Of a stretch of DNA of 64,000 nt, positions 38,832 through 47,677 are shown piece after piece. A model generated the notes under the pieces. It saw nothing but the letters and a program-made list of their open reading frames with translations. It was not told where the DNA came from and made no database searches. Source of the DNA: VAZQ01 sp963739385. Lineage in GTDB: Bacteria; Pseudomonadota; Alphaproteobacteria; Rhizobiales; Xanthobacteraceae. The position numbers and the translations under genes are program-made. Position 1 is the first letter of the stretch. The number at the start of each line of letters is the position of its first letter. Location of the stretch: positions 1-64,000 of the forward strand of contig CAVUAI010000040.1 of assembly GCA_963739385.1 (NCBI GenBank), read 5' to 3'.

Positions 38832-39431
38832 ATGACAGGCATGTACGACCAGGTGCGGCCAGGCATCGGTCACAACCAGCCCGACGAATACGCCGAGGAG
38901 AAGAAGCACGAGAAGTGGGAGCGCTGGGCGAAAAAGCGCACCTTCGTGCGGGCGCTGGAAGGCACCTACAGCCACCTCTACAAGGCGCTGCTCGAGGAGA
39001 AGCGGGTCTACCCCTCGCAGGAGGTGCCGTGGAAGGGCGGACCCGGCCAGTACGGCAAGAGCGTCATCAGCCCGCAAGCCACCAGCATCATCCAGTCGAT
39101 GGAGTCGCATATCGAGGCCTATGCGCCGAGCGCCTATGGCCAGAAACACGGCCATCTCAACAGCGCGGTGTTTTACGTGCTCAAGGGCCGCGGCCACGAC
39201 GTGCACGACGGCCGGCACATTCCGTGGAAGGCCGGCGACGTGATGATCGTCGAGAACGGCTGCGTCCACCAGCATTTCAACGATGATCCGGAGGAAGAGG
39301 CGATCCTGCTGGTGTTCAAGGCGAAGCCGCTGTTCCTGTTCATGCACCTCCTGTTCCAGAAGATCGTGGAATGGCCGCCCGACAAGTTGCCGCCCGGCCA
39401 GGACAGCTACAAACCGCCCGCGGATATTTGA
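38832..39431 (+). CDS. Single-domain cupin protein 1
   Basis: A 199-residue cytoplasmic cupin. It has a long polar N-terminus rich in Lys and Glu (about 20-70), then the barrel: YGQKHGHLNSAVFYVLKGRG with metal His106 and His108, and GDVMIVENGCVHQHFN with His146. The position normally held by Glu is Ser/Ala (111-112), so the metal site is partly changed. It starts 17 bases before the end of nothing recognisable and is followed 17 bases after its stop by a second cupin. The shared HQHF motif links it to the bicupin at 25377 and to its neighbour. Confidence 0.82.
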   Translation: MTGMYDQVRPGIGHNQPDEYAEEKKHEKWERWAKKRTFVRALEGTYSHLYKALLEEKRVYPSQEVPWKGGPGQYGKSVISPQATSIIQSMESHIEAYAPSAYGQKHGHLNSAVFYVLKGRGHDVHDGRHIPWKAGDVMIVENGCVHQHFNDDPEEEAILLVFKAKPLFLFMHLLFQKIVEWPPDKLPPGQDSYKPPADI

Positions 39432-39448
39432 GAGCGCGAGGAACAGCC

Positions 39449-40009
39449 ATGCCATTCGAGGACAAGAAGGCGGCGTTGTCCGGCTCCGCCACGTGCACCT
39501 TCCATGCCGACGACGTCGCAGCCTCGCAGGAATTCCGCAAGCATTACGAGACGCTTCCCAACGTCGTCAAAGCCGAGGACATGCCGTGGGAACGTTCGGC
39601 CGACGGCCTGATCAAGCACCTCGTCCACCATCGCCTCGACACGCGCGAATGCTGCGTCGAAGCCTATATGCAGTTCCTCAAGACGGGCGAGCGCTCGGGC
39701 AAGCACCGGCACATGTGGGAAGAGGTCATCTTCGTGGTCGAAGGCACCGGCTACGACCTGCACTGGGACATGAAATTCGATTGCCTCGATGCCTTCAAAT
39801 GGGAATGGGCGGAGGTGCCGAAGAAGTTCGAGTGGAAACAGGGCGACTACATCTACATTCCGCCTTTCACCACCCATCAGCATTTCGCGACGGCGGAGGC
39901 GCGGTTGATCATGATGAGCAATCGCATGGTCAAGGAGATGGGTTTCGACTGGTTCGACCAGGTCGAGAACGCGCCGGGATTTGAAGGCGGCCAGAAACAG
40001 GCGGGATGA
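39449..40009 (+). CDS. Single-domain cupin protein 2
   Basis: A 186-residue cupin with a complete first motif: Gly80, His86, His88, Glu92 and Gly99 are spaced exactly as G-X5-HXH-X3-E-X6-G. The second motif is GDYIYIPPFTTHQHFA with His143. It should bind a divalent metal. It starts 17 bases after the first cupin, and a TctC gene starts 18 bases after it, so all three are one operon. Together the two cupins equal the two halves of the bicupin at 25377 in size and motif, which suggests they pair. The substrate is unknown. I prefer the ATG at 39449 to longer in-frame starts inside the upstream gene. Confidence 0.83.
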   Translation: MPFEDKKAALSGSATCTFHADDVAASQEFRKHYETLPNVVKAEDMPWERSADGLIKHLVHHRLDTRECCVEAYMQFLKTGERSGKHRHMWEEVIFVVEGTGYDLHWDMKFDCLDAFKWEWAEVPKKFEWKQGDYIYIPPFTTHQHFATAEARLIMMSNRMVKEMGFDWFDQVENAPGFEGGQKQAG

Positions 40010-40027
40010 CGTCCGAGGAGTAGCAAG

Positions 40028-41068
40028 ATGCGTGTTGGGACCTGGGCCGGCGGCATGGTTGCCGCAGTTCTTGCGCTTGCGCCGGCGGTGTTCAGCCCGT
40101 CGCCCTCATATGCGCAGTCACCGGCGGAGTTCTACAAGGGCCGCAACGTCGATCTCTATATCGGCTATAGCGCGGGCGGCGCCTACGATCTCTATGCCCG
40201 GGTGATCGCCCGCCATCTCGGCAAGCACATTCCCGGCAATCCGACCATCGTGCCCCGGAACATGGAGGGCGCCGGCAGCCTGCGCCTCGCCAACTGGCTC
40301 TACAATGTCGCCCCGAAAGACGGCACGGCCATCGGCACCATCGGCCGCGGGACCGCATTCGATCCGCTGCTCGGCTCCAGAGGCGCACAGTTTCAGGCCG
40401 ACAAGTTCACCTGGATCGGCAGCGCCAACAACGAGGTCAGCATCTGCGTCGCCTGGAAGACCAGCGGCATCACCAAGCTCGAAGACACGCTGAGCAAGGA
40501 ACTGATCGTCGGCGGCACCGGACAGGCGGCCGATACCGACCAGTTTCCCCGCATTCTCAACGGCGTCCTCGGCACCAAGTTCAAGATCGTCACCGGCTAT
40601 CCCGGCGGCAATGACGTCACGCTTGCGCTCGAGCGCGGCGAGGTAAAGGGCCGTTGCGGCTGGTCCTGGTCGAGCGTTCTCGCCACGCAGAAGCGCTGGA
40701 TCGACGACAAGTCGATCATCATCCTGGCGCAACTGTCGCTCAGCAAGCATCCCGATCTGCCCGACGTTCCGCTGGTCATGGACTTCGCCAAGACCGAGGA
40801 CCAGCAGCAGATATTCAGGCTGATTTTCGCGCGGCAGGTGATCGGCCGGCCTTTCCTGGCGCCCCCCGGCGTGCCGAAGGACCGTGCCGAGGCCCTGCGC
40901 GCGGCCTTCATGGACACGATGAAGGATCCGGAATTCCTCGCCGACGCGGAGAAATCGCAACTCGAGATCAACCCGGTTTCCGGCGCCGACGTCGAGAAGC
41001 TGATAAAGGAGATCTATCAGACGCCCAAGGCGCTGGCCGACAAGGCTGCGGAATTCATCCGGCACTAG
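40028..41068 (+). CDS. TctC/Bug-family solute-binding protein 3
   Basis: A 346-residue periplasmic binding protein. The signal peptide (about 1-29, ending PSYAQ) is followed by VDLYIGYSAGGAYDLYARVI, IVPRNMEGAGSLRLANWLYN and RGTAFDPLLGS. It is more distant from the two TctC genes at 33-35 kb than they are from each other. It is part of the cupin-cupin-tctC-ThDP enzyme group, so it probably captures the substrate or a precursor for those enzymes. Confidence 0.88.
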   Translation: MRVGTWAGGMVAAVLALAPAVFSPSPSYAQSPAEFYKGRNVDLYIGYSAGGAYDLYARVIARHLGKHIPGNPTIVPRNMEGAGSLRLANWLYNVAPKDGTAIGTIGRGTAFDPLLGSRGAQFQADKFTWIGSANNEVSICVAWKTSGITKLEDTLSKELIVGGTGQAADTDQFPRILNGVLGTKFKIVTGYPGGNDVTLALERGEVKGRCGWSWSSVLATQKRWIDDKSIIILAQLSLSKHPDLPDVPLVMDFAKTEDQQQIFRLIFARQVIGRPFLAPPGVPKDRAEALRAAFMDTMKDPEFLADAEKSQLEINPVSGADVEKLIKEIYQTPKALADKAAEFIRH

Positions 41069-41198
41069 CGCATTTGACCGGTCGGATGATGTCATCCGAA
41101 AAGTCACAACTTTCCTGATCCTGCCCTAGGCGCGGCGGGGAGTGCGCCGGTCCTCCTCGATCATGCTATGAGGCGTCAGTGATCGAGAGAGCAAGTCG

Positions 41199-42974
41199 AT
41201 GCAGGAACAGACCGGACGAGCGCACCCCACCAACCAGAACTATCGCGGCTGGCAATCCGACGTCATCGTCGACCTGATCAAGCGCTACGGCTTCCCGTAC
41301 ATCACGCTCAATCCGGGTGCGAGCTTTCGGGGTCTGCACGATTCGCTGGTCAATTACGGCGGCAACGAACCGCCGATGATGCTATGCCAGCACGAAGAGA
41401 TCGCGGTGCAGATCGCGCATGGCTACGCCAAGGTGACGGGCAAGCCGATGGCGGTGATCCTGCACAATCTGGTCGGGCTGCTGCACGCCTGCATGGCGAT
41501 CTACTACGCCTATATCGACCGGGTGCCGATCTTCATCATCGGCGCAACCGGGCCGATGGACGAAAGCAAGCGCCGCCCGCACATCGACTGGACGCATTCG
41601 GCGCTGGTCCAGGGCAACGCCATTCGCGACTACGTCAAGTGGGACTACCAGCCAACCTCGATCGAGGGCGTGCCGGAAAGCTTCGCGCGCGCCTATTCGA
41701 TCATGACCACGCAACCGCAGGGCCCGGTCTACATGTGCTACGACGCCGCCCTGCAGGAGGAGCCGCTCACCCGCGAGGTGCCGCTTCTTCCCGCCGCCGC
41801 GGTCGCGACGCCGGCGCCGATGGCCCCGGATCCCAGTGCGATCGAGGCCATCGCCGACAAGCTGGTCAAGGCCGAGCACCCGTTGCTGCTGGCGGAATAT
41901 GCCGGCCGCCGCCAAGGCGGCTTCGACAGCATCGTGGAGCTGGCCGAGACGACCGGCGCTGCGGTCTGGGACGTCAACAACGCGCTCAATTTTCCCAACA
42001 GGCATCCGCTCTGCCTGAGCATGGACAAGGACACGCTCCGCCACACCGATCTGGTCGTGGGGCTCGACGTCAACGACTGGGAAAAGCAACTCACCGAACT
42101 CAACAACGCCAAGCGCACGCGTGAGCAGATTACGCCGCCGACCTGCGATTTCGTCGAGATCGGCTTCGGCGAGATCAACATCAGCAAGTGGGCGATGGAC
42201 TATTGCCGCATGCAACCGTGCTCAGTCCGCGCGCTGGGCGATACCGCGTTGGGAATTCCCGCGCTCACCCGCATTTGCAAGGACCGCATCTCGGGCGATC
42301 CCAAGCTGCGGTCCCGCATTGCCGAGCGCAAGGCCGCGATCGGCCGGCGGCACGACGAAGTTTGGGCGCAGTGGCAGGAGGAGGCGCGCAAGAACTGGGA
42401 CGCCTCGCCCATCACCTTTTCACGGCTGGCGCTCGAAGTCTGGGAGGTGATCAAGGACGAGGACTGGGTGCTCACCGCCAACAATCTCAAGCAGCAGGTG
42501 CGCAAGCTGTGGGACTTCGACAAACCCCATCGCCATCCCGGCGTCGAGCTCGGGACCTCGACTCAGATCGGCATTTCGCTCGGTGTGGCGCTCGCCCATA
42601 AGGGCACGGGACGCGTCGTGGTCGACATCCAGCCCGACGGCGACCTGATGTTCGACGCCGGCGCGCTCTGGATCGCCGCCAAGTATGAAATCCCGATGCT
42701 GGTGGTCATGCACAACAACCGTGCCTACTACAACGACTGGGAGCACCAGATCCGCATGGCCAAGTTGCGCGGCACCGATGAGGCCAAGGCCCATATCGGC
42801 ATGGACCTGTTCGGGCCGGCGCCCGACTTCGCCGGACTCGCCCGCTCCATGGGTTGCTACGGCGAGGGGCCGATCGAACAGCCGGCCGACATTCGTCCGG
42901 CGCTGCTGCGCGCCCTCGCCGAGGTCAAGAAGGGCCGGCTCGCGCTGGTCGACACCATCACCCAGCACCGGTGA
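41199..42974 (+). CDS. ThDP-dependent enzyme (acetolactate synthase/decarboxylase-like) 2
   Basis: A 591-residue thiamine-diphosphate enzyme with all three domains. The catalytic Glu66 is in MLCQHEEIAVQIAHGYAKVT; the central domain has IADKLVKAEHPLLLAEY; the ThDP/Mg motif is IQPDGDLMFDAGALWIAAKY to VVMHNNRAYYN. It is intact, unlike the related enzyme at 31418, and the two are only distantly alike. Likely reaction: non-oxidative decarboxylation or carboligation of a 2-oxo acid. It lies 130 bases downstream of tctC and is followed by a repeat element. Confidence 0.88.
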   Translation: MQEQTGRAHPTNQNYRGWQSDVIVDLIKRYGFPYITLNPGASFRGLHDSLVNYGGNEPPMMLCQHEEIAVQIAHGYAKVTGKPMAVILHNLVGLLHACMAIYYAYIDRVPIFIIGATGPMDESKRRPHIDWTHSALVQGNAIRDYVKWDYQPTSIEGVPESFARAYSIMTTQPQGPVYMCYDAALQEEPLTREVPLLPAAAVATPAPMAPDPSAIEAIADKLVKAEHPLLLAEYAGRRQGGFDSIVELAETTGAAVWDVNNALNFPNRHPLCLSMDKDTLRHTDLVVGLDVNDWEKQLTELNNAKRTREQITPPTCDFVEIGFGEINISKWAMDYCRMQPCSVRALGDTALGIPALTRICKDRISGDPKLRSRIAERKAAIGRRHDEVWAQWQEEARKNWDASPITFSRLALEVWEVIKDEDWVLTANNLKQQVRKLWDFDKPHRHPGVELGTSTQIGISLGVALAHKGTGRVVVDIQPDGDLMFDAGALWIAAKYEIPMLVVMHNNRAYYNDWEHQIRMAKLRGTDEAKAHIGMDLFGPAPDFAGLARSMGCYGEGPIEQPADIRPALLRALAEVKKGRLALVDTITQHR

Positions 42975-42990
42975 CGGCGGTTCTCTCCGC

Positions 42991-43106
42991 TGTCATTGTG
43001 CGCGAAGGCAGCGATCCAGTAATCACCACCCCTTCGTGTGGCACGCGCACTGGTTCACAACATGGTTCAATGATCACTGGATCCCCCGCATTCGCGGGGC
43101 ATGACA
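42991..43106. repeat. Dispersed 112-116-base element, copy C
   Basis: TGTCAT at the left end and ATGACA at the right. The left arm TGTCATTGTGCGCGAAGGCA is degenerate, followed by GCGATCCAGTAATCA; the right arm is TGATCACTGGATCCCCCGCA with hairpin CCCCGCATTCGCGGGG. The middle differs from copies A and B. It lies between the convergent ThDP enzyme and ModA-like genes. Confidence 0.72.
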
Positions 43107-43129
43107 ACCGGGAAATTCGCCAATCAAGA

Positions 43130-43882
43130 CTATGCCGGCTCCAGGCCCAGCTTCCGGATGACGGGCAGCGCGGGCTCCGACGAGATGAACTTCACCAGCG
43201 CGGCCGCCGCTTCTTTTTCCTTCGCCGTCGACGGCGTTGCCGTCGCATAGATGATGTTGGCCTGCAGCTCTTTCGGCAGCGGCCCCACGAAGTCAATGCC
43301 GGGGATGAGCAACAGCTCGGTTACCTGCTGCACACCGATCTCGGCATCTCCCTTGGCAATCAATGCGCCGACCCGCTGGCCCAGCGGCGGCACGACTCCC
43401 TTGGCCTTGATCTGATCGGCGATCCCGAGCCGCGCCATCGTGGCCATGAAATGCACGCCGCTCGGACCCTGGCTGTAGCCCACCGACTTTGCGGACAGCA
43501 GAGCGGCCTTGAGCGCCTCGGGCGTGCTGATGTCGGGCTTGGGCGCACCCGAGCGCACAGCGACACCGGCGCCCGAGCGGACGAAATCTGCGCGCGTGCC
43601 GGCGACGACCTTGCCCGCCTTCACAAGGTCATCGATGGTCTCAGGCGTGGTCACGACCAGATCGGCCTGCGCCCCTTCCTTGATCTTCACCGGCAGCACG
43701 GCTCCGGACTGGAAGCTGACCGCGACCTTGTGGCCGCTCGCCCGCTCGAACATGGGGACGAGCTCCTCCAGGACCTCGCGCATGGCGGTCGAGGCAATGA
43801 CATTGACTTCTGCGGCATTGAGAGTGCTGGCCGCGAGCACGACGCCGAGGCAGCCGGCCACGGCAGCGGTTTTCGACCACAT
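43130..43882 (-). CDS. ModA-like ABC substrate-binding protein 1
   Basis: A 250-residue periplasmic binding protein resembling molybdate-binding ModA in fold. Signal peptide (about 1-23), then VNVIASTAMREVLEELVPMF, ADLVVTTPETIDDLVKAGKV, GPSGVHFMATMARLGI and GDAEIGVQQVTELL. Many rhizobial proteins of this look are not true molybdate binders. No modB or modC is nearby. It forms a pair with the similar gene upstream. Confidence 0.82.
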   Translation of the reverse strand: MWSKTAAVAGCLGVVLAASTLNAAEVNVIASTAMREVLEELVPMFERASGHKVAVSFQSGAVLPVKIKEGAQADLVVTTPETIDDLVKAGKVVAGTRADFVRSGAGVAVRSGAPKPDISTPEALKAALLSAKSVGYSQGPSGVHFMATMARLGIADQIKAKGVVPPLGQRVGALIAKGDAEIGVQQVTELLLIPGIDFVGPLPKELQANIIYATATPSTAKEKEAAAALVKFISSEPALPVIRKLGLEPA

Positions 43883-43931
43883 GTTTCCTCCCCTTCGTGT
43901 TGTTGTTCCGAACTTTACTCTAGGCCCCGGA

Positions 43932-44609
43932 TCAGGCCGGCTCCAGGCCCCTTTGCTTAAGCAGCGGCGGCGACCGGGACGCGACGAATTCAAGCAGCGC
44001 CCGTGCGGCCTCAGGCTCCTTCGTGGCCGCCAGCACGCCGGCCGTGAACGTCGTGATTTTCTGCAGAGCGTCCGGCAGCGGGCCTACGATCTCGATGCCG
44101 GAGACCGGGAGAAGCTCGCTGATCTGTTGCACCCCGATCTCGGCGTCACCCTTGGCGATCACCTCGCCGACCGGCGTTCCCGGATCCGGCATCACGATCT
44201 TCGACTTCATCTCCTCGACAATGCCGAGGCGCGCCAGCACGGTGGGAAAATAGATGCCGCTCATGCCGGTCTTGGAATGGGCGACCGACCTGGCCGCGAG
44301 CAATGCGCGCTTGAGCGCCTCGGGCGACGCGATATCGGGCCTGTTCGCACCCTTGCGCACCGCAACGCCGATGCCGGAACGGGCGAGGTCGACACGGCCG
44401 GCAGCGATCACCTTGCCACGCGCGATCAGGTCGTCGATCGCTTCGGCGGTCAGGATGACGACATCGCCCGACGCCCCGCTCTCGAGCTCCTTGAGAAGGC
44501 CGTTCGCCGAGCCCCAAACGGTCACCACCTTCGTCCCGCTCGCACGCTCGAACGCGGGCATGAGGTCGAGCATCACGGTCTTCAGGCCGTTGGTGCAGAG
44601 AATTTTCAT
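43932..44609 (-). CDS. ModA-like ABC substrate-binding protein 2, no signal peptide
   Basis: A 225-residue paralogue of the downstream gene with the same blocks (VVILTAEAIDDLIARGKVIA, TGMSGIYFPTVLARLGI, GDAEIGVQQISELL and RGLEPA at the end). It begins MKILCTNGLKTVMLDL, in the first strand of the mature fold, so it lacks a secretion signal. An in-frame extension to 44816 adds Arg-rich sequence without signal character. It may act as a cytoplasmic sensor or binding protein, or be a non-exported relic. Confidence 0.78.
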   Translation of the reverse strand: MKILCTNGLKTVMLDLMPAFERASGTKVVTVWGSANGLLKELESGASGDVVILTAEAIDDLIARGKVIAAGRVDLARSGIGVAVRKGANRPDIASPEALKRALLAARSVAHSKTGMSGIYFPTVLARLGIVEEMKSKIVMPDPGTPVGEVIAKGDAEIGVQQISELLPVSGIEIVGPLPDALQKITTFTAGVLAATKEPEAARALLEFVASRSPPLLKQRGLEPA

Positions 44610-44797
44610 CGCAACGATCCTTTCGCGTTTCCCCGAATTGCAACTAGTCCGGCGTTCGTGGGCGATATCCGCCATTGCGGGCGGCGCGGCTGAACTCCTC
44701 GTTGACGCCGGGCCGGCGAAGATGTCACTTCTAGGCTCATGACGGCGGACTGGCATGCTTATACCGAAACGTCGCGCCGGTCGAAGGGAACGCAATC

Positions 44798-45400
44798 GTG
44801 GACAGCGAAAGTGCACGCATGAGTTCGGCCGCGGAGGCTCGGTTCCGCGTCGATTACCCCAATTCGCGGCCGCGCGTCGTCAAGGTGATCGCGCTCGACG
44901 AGGCGAGCGAACGCGTGGTCAAGCGCGTAGCGCAGGGCACGTGGCAACGTGCCAGCTTCTTCACCTCGATCAGGTTCGACGGCGCGCCCACACACGCCGA
45001 CGAGCCCGGTTCAAAGCGAGTGTCCGGCGTGCGCACCATGGAGTTGCCGCGCTGGCCGCTCGCTCCGCTCGCCAGCACGGCGGGCGACGAGGGATGGTCG
45101 ATGCAGGCCTGGCTGAGCGATCTCGCCGGCCGCACCAAGGCGCTGGTCGACGAGGTCGCCGCCGCTGACCTGGTGGTGATGGTCTCGAGTGCCGGCACCA
45201 GCGCGCAGGCTGCCGCTGTCATTGGCGAAGCCTGCGCCGTGCGCAAGGTGATGACCACGGCCCTGATCATCGGCAGCGAGGAGCGCTCGAACGAAGAGCT
45301 GTCAAAGACCCTGGCGGCGCTGCGGCCCTATGCATCGATGCTCGTCATCGCCAGTGGCGACGAATATATCGACGAGATGCTGGCGGCGCTGCGCGCCTGA
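44798..45400 (+). CDS. Unknown protein with Gly/Ser-rich loop
   Basis: A 200-residue cytoplasmic protein I cannot assign. It starts at a GTG preceded by GAAGGGAA; an ATG at 44819 is an alternative. The last 80 residues look like an alternating alpha/beta domain: ADLVVMVSSAGTSAQAAAVI suggests a strand, a Gly/Ser loop and a helix, as in nucleotide- or phosphate-binding folds, and then ALIIGSEERSNEEL. The first half has a basic segment and Trp residues. It is divergent from the ModA-like pair and upstream of an FAD oxidoreductase. Confidence 0.7.
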   Translation: MDSESARMSSAAEARFRVDYPNSRPRVVKVIALDEASERVVKRVAQGTWQRASFFTSIRFDGAPTHADEPGSKRVSGVRTMELPRWPLAPLASTAGDEGWSMQAWLSDLAGRTKALVDEVAAADLVVMVSSAGTSAQAAAVIGEACAVRKVMTTALIIGSEERSNEELSKTLAALRPYASMLVIASGDEYIDEMLAALRA

Positions 45401-45509
45401 ATCCTCGCCGGCGCGGCGGTGAGAATGGCCTCAATTCAACGAGGCCACGGGTTGCCGCAGCCGCCGAGCGGCATGACCAGAATAGTCCGGCCGAAGGGAA
45501 AACTGGGGC

Positions 45510-46736
45510 ATGAATGCGGCCCGCAAGATCGTCATAGTCGGGGGCGGGCCGGCGGGCGTCGCGGCGGCGCTCGCCGCCAAGCAGCAGGACGCCACCGCCG
45601 ACGTGGTGCTGCTCACCGACGAGCCCCACGAGCCGTACGAAAAGCCGCCGCTGTCGAAGGCCGTGCTCACCGGCAAGGTCAGCCCGCATGATGCCCCGAT
45701 CGCGGGCCCGCAAGGCGTATCCGGCGGTGGCGTTTCCCTCAGGCTCGGGACGGCGGTCAAGGCCATCGACCGCGGCGCGCGCAGGGTGGTGACGGATGCG
45801 GGCGAGCGCATCGGCTATGACACGCTCGTCCTCGCCACCGGCTCCACCAATCGCGTGCTTGCGATGTTTCCGCCGGAGCGCAATGGCATCTACTACTTGC
45901 GCACCGCCGCGGAGGCGGGTGCGCTCAAGGCGCATCTGCACCAAAGTCGCTCGCTCCTGGTCATCGGCGGCGGCCTGATCGGGCTCGAAGTGGCCGCCTC
46001 CGCCGCAGAACTCGGCGTCAAGACCACGGTGGTGGAGATCGCGCCGCGCATCCTCGCGCGGGTATGCGACCCGGAGACGTCGGCTCTGATACACGAGTGC
46101 CATCGCGCGCACGGCGTCGATATCCGCACCGAGACGATCCTGTCCGGCCTGCGCGAATTGGCGGATGGACGGCTCGCGGTCGAGAGCGGAAGCGGCGACA
46201 CCATCACCGCCGATCTCATCGTGGTCGGGACCGGAGCGGCACCCGACGACCGGTTGGCGAAGGCATCCGGCCTCGCCGCGCGCGACGGCATCGTCGTCGA
46301 CGACCATGGGCGAACATCCGACCCGGCGGTCTTCGCGGCCGGCGACTGCACGCGCTTTCCCGGGCCGCACGGCGCGGTGCGGCTGGAAAACTGGCGCCAT
46401 GCGCAGGAGCACGGCGCCGTTGCCGGCCGCAATGCTGCCGGGGCCGACGTCGCCTACAGCGTCCCGCCCTCGTTCTGGTCGGAGCAGTACGACCTCTACA
46501 TCCAGGGCGTCGGCTGGCCGGCCGCGCAGCCGAGCGCGCGCGTGCGGCGGCTGGCCGGCGCCGCAACGCTGCTGTTCGAGCTTGACGGTGCGCATCTCGT
46601 CTATGCCATGGGCATCAACGCGCAACGCGACATCGCCATGGCGCGGCGGCTGATCGAGCGCAAGGTGCCGGTCGATGCAAACGAGCTGGCCGATGCCGGG
46701 AAGCCGCTCGCGGCGATGCTCAAGGCGAAGACGTAG
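45510..46736 (+). CDS. FAD-dependent oxidoreductase (ferredoxin/rubredoxin reductase type)
   Basis: A 408-residue flavoprotein of the class that passes electrons from NAD(P)H to ferredoxins of oxygenase systems. FAD site IVIVGGGPAGVAAALAA at the start and VFAAGDCTRF (about 272-281); NAD site LLVIGGGLIGLEVAASA (150-166); YEKPPLSK and VRLENWRHAQEHG are family marks. No ferredoxin, P450 or dioxygenase gene is adjacent, so its partner must be encoded elsewhere. It is followed 37 bases later by a dehydrogenase. Confidence 0.88.
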   Translation: MNAARKIVIVGGGPAGVAAALAAKQQDATADVVLLTDEPHEPYEKPPLSKAVLTGKVSPHDAPIAGPQGVSGGGVSLRLGTAVKAIDRGARRVVTDAGERIGYDTLVLATGSTNRVLAMFPPERNGIYYLRTAAEAGALKAHLHQSRSLLVIGGGLIGLEVAASAAELGVKTTVVEIAPRILARVCDPETSALIHECHRAHGVDIRTETILSGLRELADGRLAVESGSGDTITADLIVVGTGAAPDDRLAKASGLAARDGIVVDDHGRTSDPAVFAAGDCTRFPGPHGAVRLENWRHAQEHGAVAGRNAAGADVAYSVPPSFWSEQYDLYIQGVGWPAAQPSARVRRLAGAATLLFELDGAHLVYAMGINAQRDIAMARRLIERKVPVDANELADAGKPLAAMLKAKT

Positions 46737-46773
46737 CCGCAATCGTCATCGCCGCGTGACGAGGGAGACATGA

Positions 46774-47613
46774 ATGACCAACGGGAAGGCAGAGCGTGTC
46801 GGTATCGTGGGCGTCGGGCGCATGGGACTTGCCATGCTCAAGCACCTCGTCAAGCGCAGTCACCCGGTCACGGCCTGCGATCTCGACGATGCGCAGCTGG
46901 CGAAGGCGCGCGCAGCGGGCGCCGCGACCGCCAAGACACCGGCCGAGGTCGGGCGCGCGGCCGATTTCGTGATCATCGGCGTCGGCTATGACGACGAGGT
47001 CAACGAGGTCGTGCTCGGACCGGACGGATTGCTCACCGCGCTCGCTCCCGGTTCGATCATCGCCGTGTCCTCGACTGCAAAGCCCGATACCGTCACGGCG
47101 CTCGACGAACGCGCGCGCACGCAAGGTGTGGCCGTGCTCGACGCGCCGATCTGCCGGGGGCGTTTTGCGGCGGATGAAGGCACTCTGCTTGCGCTCGTCG
47201 GCGGCAAGCCGGACGTGGTCGAGCGCGGCCGCGCCGTCTACCGCTCTTTCTGCTCCGACTATGTCCATCTCGGCGCAGTCGGCCACGGTCAGGTCGGCAA
47301 GACGATCAACAACCTGCTGCTTTGGATCAATGCGGTAGGCTTGATCGAGGCTGGCCGGCTCGCCGATAGCACCGGCATCGACCTCGTCAAGCTGCGCGAG
47401 GCGCTGCTGATGAGTTCGGGCGCTTCCGACGCGCTCAAGGAATGGGACATGATCTCGTTCACATGGGCGCTCAAGGACATGCAGATCGTCGCCGATATGA
47501 CCGACAAGGCCGGTCTCGCGCTGCCGGTCACCGGCGCGGTCAAGGAGCTGGTCAAGGATGCACGCCGCATCAAGGCGGGCAACGCGCCGCGCTGGACGGG
47601 AAAAGGACCTTAG
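46774..47613 (+). CDS. 3-hydroxyisobutyrate dehydrogenase-family oxidoreductase
   Basis: A 279-residue NAD(P)-dependent beta-hydroxyacid dehydrogenase. The nucleotide site is VGIVGVGRMGLAMLKHL (9-25). The substrate loop is DAPICRGRFAADEGTL, the family's DAPVSGG region altered to ICRG. The catalytic Lys is in GHGQVGKTINNLLLWIN. Members reduce or oxidise small hydroxy acids such as 3-hydroxyisobutyrate or tartronate. It is likely co-transcribed with the flavoprotein upstream. Confidence 0.87.
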   Translation: MTNGKAERVGIVGVGRMGLAMLKHLVKRSHPVTACDLDDAQLAKARAAGAATAKTPAEVGRAADFVIIGVGYDDEVNEVVLGPDGLLTALAPGSIIAVSSTAKPDTVTALDERARTQGVAVLDAPICRGRFAADEGTLLALVGGKPDVVERGRAVYRSFCSDYVHLGAVGHGQVGKTINNLLLWINAVGLIEAGRLADSTGIDLVKLREALLMSSGASDALKEWDMISFTWALKDMQIVADMTDKAGLALPVTGAVKELVKDARRIKAGNAPRWTGKGP

Positions 47614-47677
47614 ATTCGGCTGCGCGCGAAAGGATGACCGCGCTCAAGCGGGGCGATCCGATTTGCGCACGCGCCGT

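Noticed and set aside
25241..43106. The dispersed TGTCAT-ended repeats as a CRISPR array
   Set aside because: Only three copies many kilobases apart, no regular spacers and no cas genes.
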